Shown: in pieces, positions 33,175 through 43,970 of the stretch
How positions within the stretch are numbered: position 1 is the stretch's first letter
Layout: each line of letters begins with the position of its first letter
Assembly (NCBI RefSeq): GCF_004345615.1
Contig: NZ_SLWK01000005.1
Location: forward strand, 186,001-250,000
DNA from: Natronoflexus pectinivorans
GTDB taxonomy: Bacteria; Bacteroidota; Bacteroidia; Bacteroidales; Marinilabiliaceae
Reading direction: 5' to 3'
DNA: 64,000 bases
The notes under the pieces: generated by a model
The model's input: only the letters and a program-made list of their open reading frames with translations
Told to the model about the DNA's origin: nothing
Databases searched by the model: none
Position numbers and translations under genes: made by a program

Positions 33175-33786
33175 ATGAAGGTACGCCCCCCTCTGCTTTT
33201 GCGCTGGGTGTTTCCCGGCACAACATGGAGGATTCCGGGAAAAGAGAAACGAGTCTATATCACTTTTGACGACGGCCCAATTCCCGAGGTAACACCCAGG
33301 GTAATAGAGATGCTAAACAAATATGGAGCAAAGGCTACATTTTTTTGCGTGGGAGATAATGTAAGAAAACACCCTGAAGTTTATAGCATGCTCATAAAAA
33401 ACGGCATGGCAACAGGAAATCATACATTTTCGCATCTAAAAGCATGGAAATCATCCAAAAATGAATATTTCTCTGATGTAAAAAAGGGAAGTGATTACAT
33501 AGGAGCCAATCTGTTCAGACCACCTCATGGCCAACTCTACCCATGGTATATTGGTTTCCTGAAAAGAAACTTCAGTAGAGTAGTGATGTGGGATTTGCTT
33601 AGTCAGGATTGGAGAAATGATTTATCAGCGGACGACATATACAGGAATGTCATCCGGAACGTACGTTCCGGATCGGTCATCGTATTTCACGATTCATTAA
33701 AAGCCTGGCCCCGACTTGAAGCAGCCTTGCCTTTAACCCTGGAATTCCTGAAAAGAGAAGGATATTCAATGGACATCATTCAATAA
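33175..33786 (+). CDS. Polysaccharide deacetylase (NodB-fold, CE4)
   Basis: A 203-residue enzyme from the ATG at 33175; a TTG-initiated extension from 33121 would run through the preceding gene and is not needed. CE4 motifs: VYITFDDGP (catalytic Asp and metal-binding Asp), the metal-binding GNHTFSH, and LFRPPHGQLYP, followed by MWDLLSQDWRND and a VIVFHDS motif with a His. This fits N-deacetylation of a glycan. It begins one base after the DUF2723 stop and precedes purD by 28 bp. Confidence 0.9.
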   Translation: MKVRPPLLLRWVFPGTTWRIPGKEKRVYITFDDGPIPEVTPRVIEMLNKYGAKATFFCVGDNVRKHPEVYSMLIKNGMATGNHTFSHLKAWKSSKNEYFSDVKKGSDYIGANLFRPPHGQLYPWYIGFLKRNFSRVVMWDLLSQDWRNDLSADDIYRNVIRNVRSGSVIVFHDSLKAWPRLEAALPLTLEFLKREGYSMDIIQ

Positions 33787-33814
33787 ACAACTTATTACAC
33801 AAAATATAGAAATA

Positions 33815-35083
33815 ATGAACATCTTAATTATAGGATCAGGCGGCAGAGAACACGCATTGGGATGGAAAATCAAACAAAGTCCACTGTGCGATAAAATTTT
33901 CTTCACACCCGGTAACGCAGGTACTGCAGGATTGGGAATCAACGTGCCGGTTGGGGTTAACGATTTCGCAGGGATTAAAAAAGTAGTTCTTGAGAACAAT
34001 ATTAAACTCGTTATTACCGGACCTGAGGAACCATTGGTTAATGGGATTACCGATTTTTTCCGTCAGGATAATGATCTGAAAGAGATAGGCATTATTGGCC
34101 CCTCAAAAACAGGTGCTCAATTGGAGGGAAGTAAAGATTACGCCAAGCAATTTATGCTCAGGCACAATATCCCAACAGCCCGATACCTTGCAGTAAATGA
34201 CAAAATAAAGCAGGAAGGCAAACTTTTCATGAAAAAGTTAAAGCCTCCGTACGTATTAAAGGCAGACGGACTTGCTGCCGGAAAGGGAGTTCTCATAATT
34301 GATGATTATGATGAAGCCTGCTCGGAACTTGACAGAATGCTTGGCGGCAAATTTGGAGCAGCCGGAAAAACCGTTGTCATTGAAGAGTTTCTCAGCGGCA
34401 TAGAGCTCTCGGTTTTTGTTTTAACCGATGGAAAAGACTATTTCATTCTTCCCGAGGCTAAAGACTACAAGCGAATCGGGGAAAACGACAGCGGCCTTAA
34501 CACAGGAGGTATGGGAGCAGTTTCTCCTGTCAGTTTTGCCAATGCCGATTTCATGAAAAAAATTGAAGATCGCATTATACGTCCTACCGTTAACGGAATA
34601 AACAAAGAGGGCATCGACTATAAAGGTTTCATTTTCTTTGGACTGATTAAGGTCAACGATGAACCATATGTAATTGAATACAACGTTCGCATGGGCGATC
34701 CGGAAACAGAAGCCGTTTTACCCCGTTTAAAAAACGACCTCGTAGAGTTGCTACAGGCCACGTTAAAGGGAACTCTTAACGAGCACAAAACCCAAATGGA
34801 TCCCCGGTTTGCAGTGACGGTAGTGCTTGTCTCCGGTGGATATCCCGGCGATTACAAAAAGGGCATTAAAGTTTCAGGTCTGGATCAAGTCGACGGAAGT
34901 CTGGTATACCATGCCGGCACAGCTCTGGAACAGAAAGATGTTTTAACGAACGGAGGCCGTGTTTTCGCAGTTACATCTCTGGCATCAGGCATGAACGAAG
35001 CGAGAAACACATCACTGAAAAATGCGGATAGAATCATTTTTGAAGGGAAGTATTTCCGTAAAGACATAGGGTTCGATTTATAA
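33815..35083 (+). CDS. purD: Phosphoribosylamine-glycine ligase (PurD)
   Basis: A 422-residue ATP-grasp enzyme that joins phosphoribosylamine and glycine to GAR in purine synthesis. Diagnostic are MNILIIGSGGREHALGWKI at the start, PYVLKADGLAAGKGVLI (ATP-grasp), LNTGGMGAVSPV, and YNVRMGDPETEAVLPRL at the metal site. All are intact. It sits at the end of the DUF2723-NodB unit, 28 bp after the deacetylase, and 67 bp before a membrane-protein gene. Confidence 0.97.
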   Translation: MNILIIGSGGREHALGWKIKQSPLCDKIFFTPGNAGTAGLGINVPVGVNDFAGIKKVVLENNIKLVITGPEEPLVNGITDFFRQDNDLKEIGIIGPSKTGAQLEGSKDYAKQFMLRHNIPTARYLAVNDKIKQEGKLFMKKLKPPYVLKADGLAAGKGVLIIDDYDEACSELDRMLGGKFGAAGKTVVIEEFLSGIELSVFVLTDGKDYFILPEAKDYKRIGENDSGLNTGGMGAVSPVSFANADFMKKIEDRIIRPTVNGINKEGIDYKGFIFFGLIKVNDEPYVIEYNVRMGDPETEAVLPRLKNDLVELLQATLKGTLNEHKTQMDPRFAVTVVLVSGGYPGDYKKGIKVSGLDQVDGSLVYHAGTALEQKDVLTNGGRVFAVTSLASGMNEARNTSLKNADRIIFEGKYFRKDIGFDL

Positions 35084-35150
35084 CTTTCAAGGAAATACGA
35101 GGCAGGAAGGATATTAGCTAATGAAGATTTACGCAAGTTAAGAACAAGAT

Positions 35151-36134
35151 ATGCTTTTACGAACATTTCATAATAATTCCATCCCGGCATTTGTTCTTAT
35201 CCCACTCACGATACTGGGGTTTTGGATGCGTTTCTTTTTCACTGACATGGTGCACATAACAGCGTTAGACAACCCTTCCATGCCTTTATGGGACAGCATC
35301 ATATATCCTTATTTGGGGCAATCTCAGTTTACCTCCGGCTTAACCACCTTCTTACTAGCGCTGTTAATAGGATGGTCGTTAAGCAGAATGGTTTCGCAAT
35401 ATGGCCTTTTATCGAAGCAGAGCATGCTACCACTGCTGCTGTATGGTCTATTTACATCAGTTTTCTTAAGCGTTCAGAGATTAAATCCAGTCTGGTTTTT
35501 TGTTCTTTTTCTAACGCTGGGTATTGAACGTCTTTTTTCCGGAACGGGAAGCAAAAGACCCATGGCTATCTGTTTTGATGCCGGATTTTTAGCCGGAATT
35601 GGAAGTCTTTTTTATGCTAAGGGGCTGATCTTTTTCCCAATTTTGATCGTTACAATGGGAATATTACGACTGGCTTCATTCAGATCCGTTGTTGCAGCTA
35701 TTTTGGGAGTTTTATTCCCATTTGTAATAAGTATTACCTGGTTCTTTCTGCACGATAAAAGCATTGAGTTTCTTTTGCTCCTAAAAGAGAACCTGATTAC
35801 CAATCCCGGGCAATACAACCATACCATTTTCTCTCAAATGTATATGTCCGTTATCATTTTATTCCTTGGACTCTCAATCATTGCCACATTCAGCTATATG
35901 CCAATGCAAAAAGTGATTGTCAGGCGGTATCTGAGGGTGTTCGTTTGGATTTTACTGCTTACAGGAGCAACAGTTTTAACACCTTTCTTCTCCATGGAGA
36001 TGATTCCACTGGCAGCTGCCGGATCGGCAGTAACCATGGCGTTTTGGTTGGATAAAATGCGTAAGAACCGGATGAAAGAGATGATATTTTTACTATTGAT
36101 AGTTGTGACCATATCGGCACAACTATTTCTTTAA
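35151..36134 (+). CDS. Polytopic membrane protein, DUF6427-like
   Basis: A 327-residue protein with about nine to ten hydrophobic helices and a short N-terminus ([20 protein letters not shown]). Conserved-looking motifs are FHNNS at the start, [10 protein letters not shown], and FAKGLIF-like [10 protein letters not shown]. It resembles Bacteroidota proteins filed as DUF6427 (name recalled from memory). No function is known. Its 3' end overlaps the stop of the convergent hybrid kinase by 12 bp. Confidence 0.6.
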   Translation: MLLRTFHNNSIPAFVLIPLTILGFWMRFFFTDMVHITALDNPSMPLWDSIIYPYLGQSQFTSGLTTFLLALLIGWSLSRMVSQYGLLSKQSMLPLLLYGLFTSVFLSVQRLNPVWFFVLFLTLGIERLFSGTGSKRPMAICFDAGFLAGIGSLFYAKGLIFFPILIVTMGILRLASFRSVVAAILGVLFPFVISITWFFLHDKSIEFLLLLKENLITNPGQYNHTIFSQMYMSVIILFLGLSIIATFSYMPMQKVIVRRYLRVFVWILLLTGATVLTPFFSMEMIPLAAAGSAVTMAFWLDKMRKNRMKEMIFLLLIVVTISAQLFL

Positions 36135-39100
36135 TAAAGGCTTGTTAATCCATTGATTCAACATCTTTTCAAGAAGATCAATTTTCACCGGTTTTCCGAT
36201 GTAATCGTTCATACCGGCTTCAATGCAGATTTCCCGGTCTCCTTTCAACACATTGGCAGTCATGGCAATGATTGGGATAAAAATGTTCCTGGCTCGGATG
36301 GCTCTTGTTGCGTCCAGACCGTTCATCACCGGCATTTGTATATCCATTAAAATCAGATCCGCGCTTGTGGCATCCTTTTCGAGTATATCAACAGCTTCCT
36401 GGCCATTTCGTGCAATGATGACGTCATACTTTAAGCGGCTCAACATCTTTTCGGCAATTTTTTGATTAATCAGATTATCTTCAACCAGTAAAACCTTTTT
36501 CCTTTCTTCTTCCGCATCGTCTTCATCAGCATCAGCTATTGCAGGAGATAATTCACCATTTTTACCGGGATTAAAAAGATCATAAATGGTTGAAAAGAGT
36601 GATGAATGTTTAACCGGCTTGTAAACAATCCGGTTAAATCCTCTGTGTGTTATGGCCGAGATGGAATGATTTTCAGGCATCAACAAAATCAACCTGATAT
36701 CGGGATGCAACGCTCTGAGACCGGAAACAAAGTCACTTTTATTCACTTCTTCAATATGGCTATCTGCAATGATCAGATCGAGATCGGGATTATCTTTAAG
36801 CAACTCGATGAGAATTTTGTGGTTATCTGCCACATGAACCTCTACCCCCCAGGTTTGAAGCATCTTCTTAAGCAAAAGCTGCCCTAACGGATGGTTATCA
36901 AGTAATGCTACTGACAAACCAGCGAACCGATTCCGGTAAATATCCTCCTGCTTTCCACCTTTTTCAATGAGAAAAGGGAGTGTAAAATGAAATACCGAAC
37001 CGGGAAACTCCTCATTGTCTTTAACCGCCGGATTTGGGCTTTCAACCCAAATTTTCCCACCCATTAACTCAACCAGCATCTTTGAGATGCTGGTACCTAA
37101 GCCGGTTCCGCCATATTGCCTGGTAGTAGAACCGTCGGCCTGTGTAAATGATTCAAAAATCTTTTCTATTTTCCCGGGAGGAATCCCAATTCCGGTATCC
37201 TCAATAGAGAAATGCAGAATGACCTCTTTACCCTTCAGAGACTCAGTATCAACACGTAAAACAACCTCCCCTATATCCGTAAATTTTACAGCATTGCCTA
37301 AAAGATTCATCAACACCTGCAACAATCGGCCTTCATCTCCTTTAACAATCACCGGAACATTATCTTCAACACTTGCCATTACATTCAATCGTTTTTCATT
37401 GCTTTTAAAGGATATCTGATCCATTAAATAATCAATGGATTTTCTGATATCAAACGGATTGGTTTCAATGGTCATTTTCCGGGCTTCGATTTTTGAAAAG
37501 TCCAGAATATCGTTGACTATTGTGATCAAATTATCACACGAACGTGAAATAACGGACAAAATATTGTACTGCTCTTGTGTAAGCCGCGTGCGGACAAGCA
37601 ACTCAGCAGCACCAACAATGCCGTTCATGGGCGTTCTTATCTCATGGCTCATATTGGCCAAAAATTCCGATTTGGCCTTGTTCGCCTCAGCCTCCCTTTG
37701 TTGGATCTCCTTTTGAGCAGTGATGTCCATAAAAGCTTCCAGCTTGACTGTCTGGTTATTGTTCTTAATCGGGATAATGTTTTTAAGAATAATCCTTGAA
37801 ATGTTGTTCTCTTTTATGGTGAGTCGTTCCTCCAGAGCGATCACCTCAACTCCCGAGTTAAAATCATTGTAACTGTTCTGATGCATCACCTCAAATAACT
37901 GATGATAATCCCTTGAGTTGACAAAATTGATGGTCTCCTCCACCGAGTTGAAGCCCATTATTTTTGATGCCGTATGGTTTACCTCTATTATTTTATGATT
38001 GGCATCCACAAGCATTACTCCCACAGGTAGATTGTCGGTGATGTTTTTAAGATTTTCGATTGATTCATTCAACGATTGTGTGAGCAATCGTTTCTCGGTA
38101 ATATCCTCCCTAATGATAATGAAGTTACTGATGGTGTTTTCATCGTTTAAAACTGGGGAAATCTGCACCTTTTCCCAGTAAGTTTTCCCAGCTTTGTCCT
38201 TGGTTTCTATCTCTCCCGACCATTTATTCCCAACCTGGATGGTTGCCATTACAATTTCAGAAAAATCATAAATCCCGTTATTGCTGAAAAAATATGGACG
38301 AGACCCAATGATCTCCTTTTTGGTATAGCCGGTTTTATTCACAAACGAATGATTCACATATTCAGTGATTCCTCTGGTATTGGTAATCATGATGGCGACA
38401 GGACTCTGTTCCACCGCCATCAATAACTTGGCATTATTGGCTTCTGCCTTTTTTCTGACTAGTATTATTCGGGATATTTGAACAATTATGAGATAGGTTA
38501 CTAAACCTGTAACAATTGAAAACAGAATCAACCCGAAATACTTTAACCGATTGTATCGGTTAAGCACATTAATGCTTGTATTGTTAACGGAAACGACATT
38601 GCTTTGAATGTCATACGCAATTTTTCTTTCTGTTTCATATATTCGATCAAAAACACTCTCGGCCTGTTTCAGATAAAAATTAGCTGTTTCAAGGATCGCC
38701 GGCGCTTGAGCTGCATCTGCCTCCAAATACCCTCTCATTGTTGCTGCAATTCTTGCTGACAAAGATTGTAAATCCTGAATTGGGGCATACAATTCCCGTA
38801 CCTCAGGAATGGTTCCGGTGTACTGATCTCTTTCGTATGAAATGATCTCTATAATTTCGTCTGCAGAGGTAAGGTTTACCCTGTTTCTGTATTGAAACCG
38901 CCCCCCTTGATCTAGAATATTAAGCAAATTGATGCAATTATTGATTTTTTCTCTGATCTCAACATGTGTATTAGCCAGTTGTTGGGGATGACGAACGGAT
39001 GAATAGCTGTTAAACAGCAACTGGATATTCAGGAGCTGCTCTTTAAGCACGAATTCAAGTTTTTGTTTTTGTTCTTGATTCCTGATGGTTTGATGGTATC

Positions 39101-39287
39101 TTAACGTATAATTCTGGTCGAAATAGTTCTCAATAAAAATAATCACAAACACAGTCAAAATAAAGAGCCCCATTAAAAGAAAGAGCTTTTTTATCACAGG
39201 TTCCCGGAAATTTAAAAATTCCGGGAGTCGTATGCGTTTCAAAACCCTTTTTTTAATCCAGGATAATATTTGATTGTTCTCGATCAT
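36123..39287 (-). CDS. Hybrid sensor histidine kinase with two PAS and two receiver domains
   Basis: A 1054-residue kinase. A membrane helix at about residues 33-52 and another at about 250-272 bracket a periplasmic sensor of roughly 195 residues, mostly helical. Two PAS domains follow (about 287-400, [16 protein letters not shown]; 410-535, [15 protein letters not shown]), then the H-box [20 protein letters not shown] (His about residue 548), and a HATPase with [18 protein letters not shown]. The first receiver (about 805-915) looks degenerate; the second (about 925-1045) has [29 protein letters not shown] with the phospho-Asp and an IAMTAN segment. No Hpt or DNA-binding domain is present, so a partner elsewhere is expected. 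Confidence 0.9.
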   Translation of the reverse strand: MIENNQILSWIKKRVLKRIRLPEFLNFREPVIKKLFLLMGLFILTVFVIIFIENYFDQNYTLRYHQTIRNQEQKQKLEFVLKEQLLNIQLLFNSYSSVRHPQQLANTHVEIREKINNCINLLNILDQGGRFQYRNRVNLTSADEIIEIISYERDQYTGTIPEVRELYAPIQDLQSLSARIAATMRGYLEADAAQAPAILETANFYLKQAESVFDRIYETERKIAYDIQSNVVSVNNTSINVLNRYNRLKYFGLILFSIVTGLVTYLIIVQISRIILVRKKAEANNAKLLMAVEQSPVAIMITNTRGITEYVNHSFVNKTGYTKKEIIGSRPYFFSNNGIYDFSEIVMATIQVGNKWSGEIETKDKAGKTYWEKVQISPVLNDENTISNFIIIREDITEKRLLTQSLNESIENLKNITDNLPVGVMLVDANHKIIEVNHTASKIMGFNSVEETINFVNSRDYHQLFEVMHQNSYNDFNSGVEVIALEERLTIKENNISRIILKNIIPIKNNNQTVKLEAFMDITAQKEIQQREAEANKAKSEFLANMSHEIRTPMNGIVGAAELLVRTRLTQEQYNILSVISRSCDNLITIVNDILDFSKIEARKMTIETNPFDIRKSIDYLMDQISFKSNEKRLNVMASVEDNVPVIVKGDEGRLLQVLMNLLGNAVKFTDIGEVVLRVDTESLKGKEVILHFSIEDTGIGIPPGKIEKIFESFTQADGSTTRQYGGTGLGTSISKMLVELMGGKIWVESPNPAVKDNEEFPGSVFHFTLPFLIEKGGKQEDIYRNRFAGLSVALLDNHPLGQLLLKKMLQTWGVEVHVADNHKILIELLKDNPDLDLIIADSHIEEVNKSDFVSGLRALHPDIRLILLMPENHSISAITHRGFNRIVYKPVKHSSLFSTIYDLFNPGKNGELSPAIADADEDDAEEERKKVLLVEDNLINQKIAEKMLSRLKYDVIIARNGQEAVDILEKDATSADLILMDIQMPVMNGLDATRAIRARNIFIPIIAMTANVLKGDREICIEAGMNDYIGKPVKIDLLEKMLNQWINKPLLKK

Positions 39288-39355
39288 TATTTAAAAGATA
39301 TAGAAATTAAACTGTGTTAGGACAAATACACTGTGAGTTACAATTAAAAGAGGAA

Positions 39356-40171
39356 TTATTGGAACATGGCACCATCAGCTATATTAATTCTTCTTTGCTT
39401 ATTTATCCCATACTGGCCAAGCACACCAAGACCTTTCTCTGAACTCAACAATGCCAGAAAAGCATAGGCTAAAGGTGCATTATTTGTCGTTGATAAAACA
39501 GCTGCATATATTTCATGTCCCGGTGTGGTTCCGTTAATATGTATGGTATCGGTATACATCTTTGTGCTGTTCCTGTAATAACTCGAAACCCAGTCTATTG
39601 TAACAGAAGCATCTCCATTTACTACGGCACTAGTTAAACGTCTGTTGTCAATAGCAAGTGCCAAAATATTTCCTGAAACGTTTTGAAAGAGATTGTGATT
39701 CATTAGTAATTGACGTGTGACATAACCCAGGGAACTGGTTTCCGGATTAGCAAGAATCACCATATGCCTGTTATTTGACAAGCATTGAAGTGTTCCTTCA
39801 AAATCGGAGGGGTTACCTTTGCTCACATAAAACGCCAACTGATTATACCCAAGAAAAAGGGAGTCTAATATCGCATCTGATTTTTTTTCATGTAAAATTT
39901 GTAACCCTCTGTGGCTGTCTGGGATAAACAAATCTCCCTCTTCCCATCTATTTACCATTCCGGCGAGTGTAAAAGCGTCTCCGTTTTGAATTCTTACCCG
40001 GGTCTGATATTGAGATTCAAAAATCTCAACCAAATCAACCATAGCCGGAACCATCCCATTTTCTACAAAAATGACAAGTTCCGGAATGCCCTTATCAGCA
40101 TCCGGTTCACCGTTTGGCATGCTGCAAGCCTTTATCCACAAGACACAAAAAAACAGAAGTAATTCTCTCAT
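39356..40171 (-). CDS. ModA-like periplasmic-binding lipoprotein
   Basis: A 271-residue protein with a short signal peptide ending in a lipobox (WIKAC, lipidated Cys about residue 16). The rest follows the molybdate-binding ModA pattern: VIFVENGMVPAMVDLVEIFE, DLFIPDSHRGLQILHEK, an interlobe LGYNQLAFYVSKGNP, and ASVTIDWVSSYY. No permease or ATPase is adjacent, so it is not a normal ABC transporter component. It lies 68 bp upstream of the hybrid kinase in the same direction, and so may deliver a ligand signal to its periplasmic sensor. The ligand is unknown. Confidence 0.72.
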   Translation of the reverse strand: MRELLLFFCVLWIKACSMPNGEPDADKGIPELVIFVENGMVPAMVDLVEIFESQYQTRVRIQNGDAFTLAGMVNRWEEGDLFIPDSHRGLQILHEKKSDAILDSLFLGYNQLAFYVSKGNPSDFEGTLQCLSNNRHMVILANPETSSLGYVTRQLLMNHNLFQNVSGNILALAIDNRRLTSAVVNGDASVTIDWVSSYYRNSTKMYTDTIHINGTTPGHEIYAAVLSTTNNAPLAYAFLALLSSEKGLGVLGQYGINKQRRINIADGAMFQ

Positions 40172-40337
40172 AATCTACCAATTACATCATAAACAAACAC
40201 TTCTTATACCTGCGGACAATTCCATGAGATATACTAATAACGTAACGAAGTGAATAATAGTATGATGCAAATTAAGAAACCAATTACTGATTTTCCTGTT
40301 TTTAGTCACAGGATTTACGGCATTTGTCAAAAAAACA

Positions 40338-41408
40338 CTACTTTCGGGCTACAAAATGCTTTTTAACCCATTTAGGAATTACAAATGCACCAATAAAAAG
40401 ATAAGGATAGTAACTTATGAGTCGCCAGAAGAATGCCATGGCAACCCCGGTTCCAAGAGGAATAAATATTGCAAGAAATTCGCGAAAAACATACTCAGCA
40501 AAACCACTCCCTCCGGGAGTCGGGCTTACCAGCATCATGATCCACATCACCAATTGCTTACCAAACACAAGCAGATGTTCGTCCCAACTGAGCCAATGCA
40601 TTCCAAAAAAAGTAAGTATTAATGCATTTACAACCCAATAACGAGCTGTCCAACTAAAGAATGTAGCAATAAACGCCTGTATCCATTTTTTAAATGGCCA
40701 TTTTCTAAACTCTTCAGATGTTTTGATTAGGTCGGTTCCTGACTCATTGGCTTGGGGCCGCCATTTCCTGATGATGGGGAGTTTAAAAATCCAAAGTAAC
40801 ACCCATTTTAACCCTCGGGGGTTAAAAAACAGCCCATACGATATGATGAGTGTGTAAAGAAGCTTAAGTGAATAACCTACAATGGCGAAAATAAAAAACT
40901 GATTCCGATACCATTCAACTGCAACATCGTCTGCACTCAGAGCAAAAATATCTGAACGTCCAATTAAAAGTAACAGAATGGGGAAGGTAAGGATAAAATA
41001 CAGCTCATCAAGAAAAGATGTAACCATTACAACCGCCGTACTTCTCCCCAGCTTTACACCTTCTTTGTTAATAAAGAAAATGGCGACGCTTGTTCCGCCA
41101 ATGGCCGAAGGTGTAATGGCCGAGGTAAACTCCCAAAGCATGACAATATTGAAACTCTTTCGCCATGAGAGCTCTTTATTTGTTAAAATACGGAGTCTGA
41201 CCATATACCCTAAATCCCTGATGCACATCATCACAAAAGCAAGCATCAGCCAAAAAAGAGATTGGAAAGTAAAACTCAACAACGAAAAACTACCGGGTTG
41301 ATATTCCCTGTAAAGCATAAATCCGGTTACACCAATTCCAATTAGTATGGGAAGTACTATTCGGGCTGGATGTATGCTTTTAAGAATTTTACCGGAGTTG
41401 TCTGTCAT
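40338..41408 (-). CDS. Lysylphosphatidylglycerol synthase transmembrane region (UPF0104) family
   Basis: A 356-residue membrane protein with about eight helices. Family-typical phrases: LGYMVRLRIL at the first loop, ITPSAIGGTSVAIFFINKEG (helix with conserved T/S and G residues), and a MLVSPTPGGSGFAEYVF motif near the C-terminus. The UPF0104/MprF-N family moves or modifies lipids; lone versions are commonly called flippase-like. Its partner is not visible here. It lies 165 bp upstream of the ModA-like gene on the same strand and is probably a separate unit. Confidence 0.8.
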   Translation of the reverse strand: MTDNSGKILKSIHPARIVLPILIGIGVTGFMLYREYQPGSFSLLSFTFQSLFWLMLAFVMMCIRDLGYMVRLRILTNKELSWRKSFNIVMLWEFTSAITPSAIGGTSVAIFFINKEGVKLGRSTAVVMVTSFLDELYFILTFPILLLLIGRSDIFALSADDVAVEWYRNQFFIFAIVGYSLKLLYTLIISYGLFFNPRGLKWVLLWIFKLPIIRKWRPQANESGTDLIKTSEEFRKWPFKKWIQAFIATFFSWTARYWVVNALILTFFGMHWLSWDEHLLVFGKQLVMWIMMLVSPTPGGSGFAEYVFREFLAIFIPLGTGVAMAFFWRLISYYPYLFIGAFVIPKWVKKHFVARK

Positions 41409-41766
41409 TGGTAATATTGAGTGGTTATTTGATCTTGATATATAATTGACAAAATTAACTTATTCAATGCATAAGGAGAAATAATATCTTGAGTTTTCAA
41501 GTTAAGAAAGCATAAAAACAAAAAATGACTAAACGTATCAAAGAATGATTTCTGTTTACTGCAATTTCTCGAATATTACGAAAAAAGAACATCTTTATTA
41601 AATCACATCTGTTCAAACAGACATTACTATAGCTAATAGATAACATTGCTTTAGATTAATCAAACCATTCGGACAAATTACTTGAGCAGCTATGTAATTT
41701 TCATTTTTTTTACTATTTTAACACCCGGAAAATAGATAAATAACTTGCATATTATCATCATCAATA
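41409..41766. other. Intergenic AT-rich spacer
   Basis: Spacer between the divergent LPG-synthase-like gene and the WD40-like gene. It is strongly AT-rich with no recognisable gene, RNA or repeat. Promoters for both sides must be inside, but no confident -33/-7 pair was found. Confidence 0.4.
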
Positions 41767-42737
41767 ATGAAACTTATCATATTAGCCCTATCCATTTTAC
41801 TTCTAAATTCACAGCTTTTTATTCTGCACAGTCAGAATACGGCTCTTACGCAACTTCCATATATTAACTCTAATATTTATACATTCGATATCTTAGGGAA
41901 TGGCAAGTATTTATATTTTGCAAATGAAAATAGTATAATTCAGTACGATTTAATAAATAATGTAACTGTCAATATAATAGACGTTCACACAGGAAGTCCA
42001 GTCGTTTCGATACTGGTTCACACCAACATCATTTTATTAGGGACCAAGTCAGGCAAGCTCATTTCGGTTTCAAAGGAAACGGGGAAAACATTGTTTGAAA
42101 ATGACTATAGATCAGGCAGAGTAAATGCCTTAGCCTTAACAAGTGATGAGCGATATGTGATAAGTGGTCTTGAAAGCGGGATGGTGTTTAAGCATTCGAT
42201 AGAAGATTTAAATCTGGTGGATACCATTTTTCAACACGAAAAAGCCATCACATCAATAGATGTTTCAAGGGAGAAGCAACTGATTGCCATTTCAAGTGAA
42301 GATGGCAGCATTTCATTGGTTAGCGAGCCAACTTATGAATGGATAAAAAAATATTGGTTTCAGATGATTGGATAAGAAACGTTTCTATCAACCTCCATAA
42401 AGTTCGCTTGCTTTGTGTGGGAGATGATAGGAAACTTTATGAGTGGAATATCGAAAATTTAAATAACATCCGTCTTCTCAATCAAACAAGAATATCAAGA
42501 AATTGGGTATTAGCTCTGGATGTTGGAATGAATGGCGATATAGAATGTTGGGGAGGATTGGATCATTCATTAAAAGTCAGAACGCATTTCGGAACCTATG
42601 AAAAAAGACTTAATGAGCCTATATTAAAGGTAGAAATTATTAACAACAATTCATCTGAAGTTTTCATTTTAGCTTGTGTATTAAGTAAAGGAATTCAAAA
42701 TATATCTCTAAGAGAAATGAAGCTACATTCACTTTAA
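41767..42737 (+). pseudogene. WD40/beta-propeller exported protein interrupted by a -1 frameshift
   Basis: Two frames together encode a propeller-type protein. The first (41767-42375) has a signal peptide (LIILALSILLLNSQLFILHS) and WD40-like blades (DEYRSG-like DYRSGRVNALALTSDERYVI; KAITSIDVSREKQLIAISSE). The second (open from 42339, -1 frame) continues with VSDDWIRNVSINLHKVRLLC, LYEWNIENLNNIRLL and ALDVGMNGDIECWGGLDHSL. The switch must fall in the A7 run at 42345-42351, which in the first frame reads A AAA AAA, a -1 slippery heptamer in phase. Either one base is missing (decay or sequencing error) or the protein needs a programmed shift; the joined product is about 320 residues. The role is unknown; genes here face the surface or periplasm. 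Confidence 0.65.
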
Positions 42738-42750
42738 AAACAATCCTGAA

Positions 42751-43959
42751 ATGCAAAGATTAATTTTATTGAGCTTACTAAGCTTAGTGTTTATAAGCCT
42801 CTCTGCACAGTCTGACTTCCGTGCCGGGTATATCATCACCAATTCAATGGATACAATTCATGGATTCATTGATCATAGAGGTGAAATAAGGAATATGCGA
42901 ATTTGCAGCTTTAAAGAATCAATCGAAGGTCCGGAAAAAGAGTTTTTACCCGGTGAGATATATGGATACCGATTTAATTCAGGCAAATTTTATATCTCAA
43001 AGGAAATTAATACTGAAGAGGTAAATGACATTGTGTTTGTAGAGTTCTTGTTAATGGGGATTTCAAATCTATATTATTATAGAAATAGCAGTTATAATGC
43101 TTACTTTATAGAAACAGAAGACAAAGAATTACTTGAACTTCGAAGAAGTATCGATGAGATACAAAGAGATGGCAGAGTATACCGAAGATCAAATGACAGC
43201 TATCAAGGAGTTTTAAACTATGCATTTTCCGATTATCCTGAAATAAGAAATGAGATCTTTAAGACAGATTTTTCACACAAATCTTTAATTCAAATAACAC
43301 GTAGGTATCATGATTATAAATGCAGTGATGAGGCTTGTATAATTTTTGAAAAGAGACTTCCGGTATTAAGGGTTGAAATAAAACCAATGATTGGTTATGC
43401 CTTAAGTGGAATTACTTTTAAGAACACGCAAGTAGACCATATTAACTTCCAGATGAGTTCGAGCTCTTTTGCAGGCATCGCATTGAACTTTATTGCACCC
43501 AGGTGGAATGAAAAAACATCATTTTTGGTTAATCTAACATTCAACGAAGATTACTATTATGGCTCATTATCTCAAGGAATTAATTCTATAAATTCCTATT
43601 ACCACATATACAATACTAATCTAATCAGCAGTTTTTCGCTTAAATATACTTACCCCGGGAACCAGATCAAACCCGAGTTATTTGTAGGCCTTTTTGGGAA
43701 AACCATCCTGAAAAGTGATACAGAATTCTATACTGAAAGATTTTCTTCCTATAATCAACGAGTTCGAACAACTAGACTGGATGATGAATCATTTAGAAAG
43801 TTCACTAAAGGTGTCACCGGAGGAATTGGGATAGAATATAATTTACTTAAGAAACTCAGGGCTTTTAGCAATTTTTCATATTATTACGGCATAAGCTCTC
43901 AGGTTCAAATAGAGTCAATTTTTACTTCATACAGATTTTCAACAGGCTTAACTTTTTAA
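42751..43959 (+). CDS. Exported protein, probable outer-membrane beta-barrel
   Basis: A 402-residue protein with a signal peptide (LILLSLLSLVFISLSAQ). The N-terminal 160 residues are a globular part (FRAGYIITNSMDTIHGFIDH). The C-terminal half from about residue 210 is alternating beta-strand with aromatic ends (FSYYYGISSQVQIESIFTSY) and ends in STGLTF, as barrels do. The type is common in Bacteroidota without an assigned function. It starts 13 bp after the propeller gene and is followed 11 bp later by the kelch-like gene, so the three form one unit. Confidence 0.65.
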   Translation: MQRLILLSLLSLVFISLSAQSDFRAGYIITNSMDTIHGFIDHRGEIRNMRICSFKESIEGPEKEFLPGEIYGYRFNSGKFYISKEINTEEVNDIVFVEFLLMGISNLYYYRNSSYNAYFIETEDKELLELRRSIDEIQRDGRVYRRSNDSYQGVLNYAFSDYPEIRNEIFKTDFSHKSLIQITRRYHDYKCSDEACIIFEKRLPVLRVEIKPMIGYALSGITFKNTQVDHINFQMSSSSFAGIALNFIAPRWNEKTSFLVNLTFNEDYYYGSLSQGINSINSYYHIYNTNLISSFSLKYTYPGNQIKPELFVGLFGKTILKSDTEFYTERFSSYNQRVRTTRLDDESFRKFTKGVTGGIGIEYNLLKKLRAFSNFSYYYGISSQVQIESIFTSYRFSTGLTF

Positions 43960-43970
43960 TCCAGTTTACG

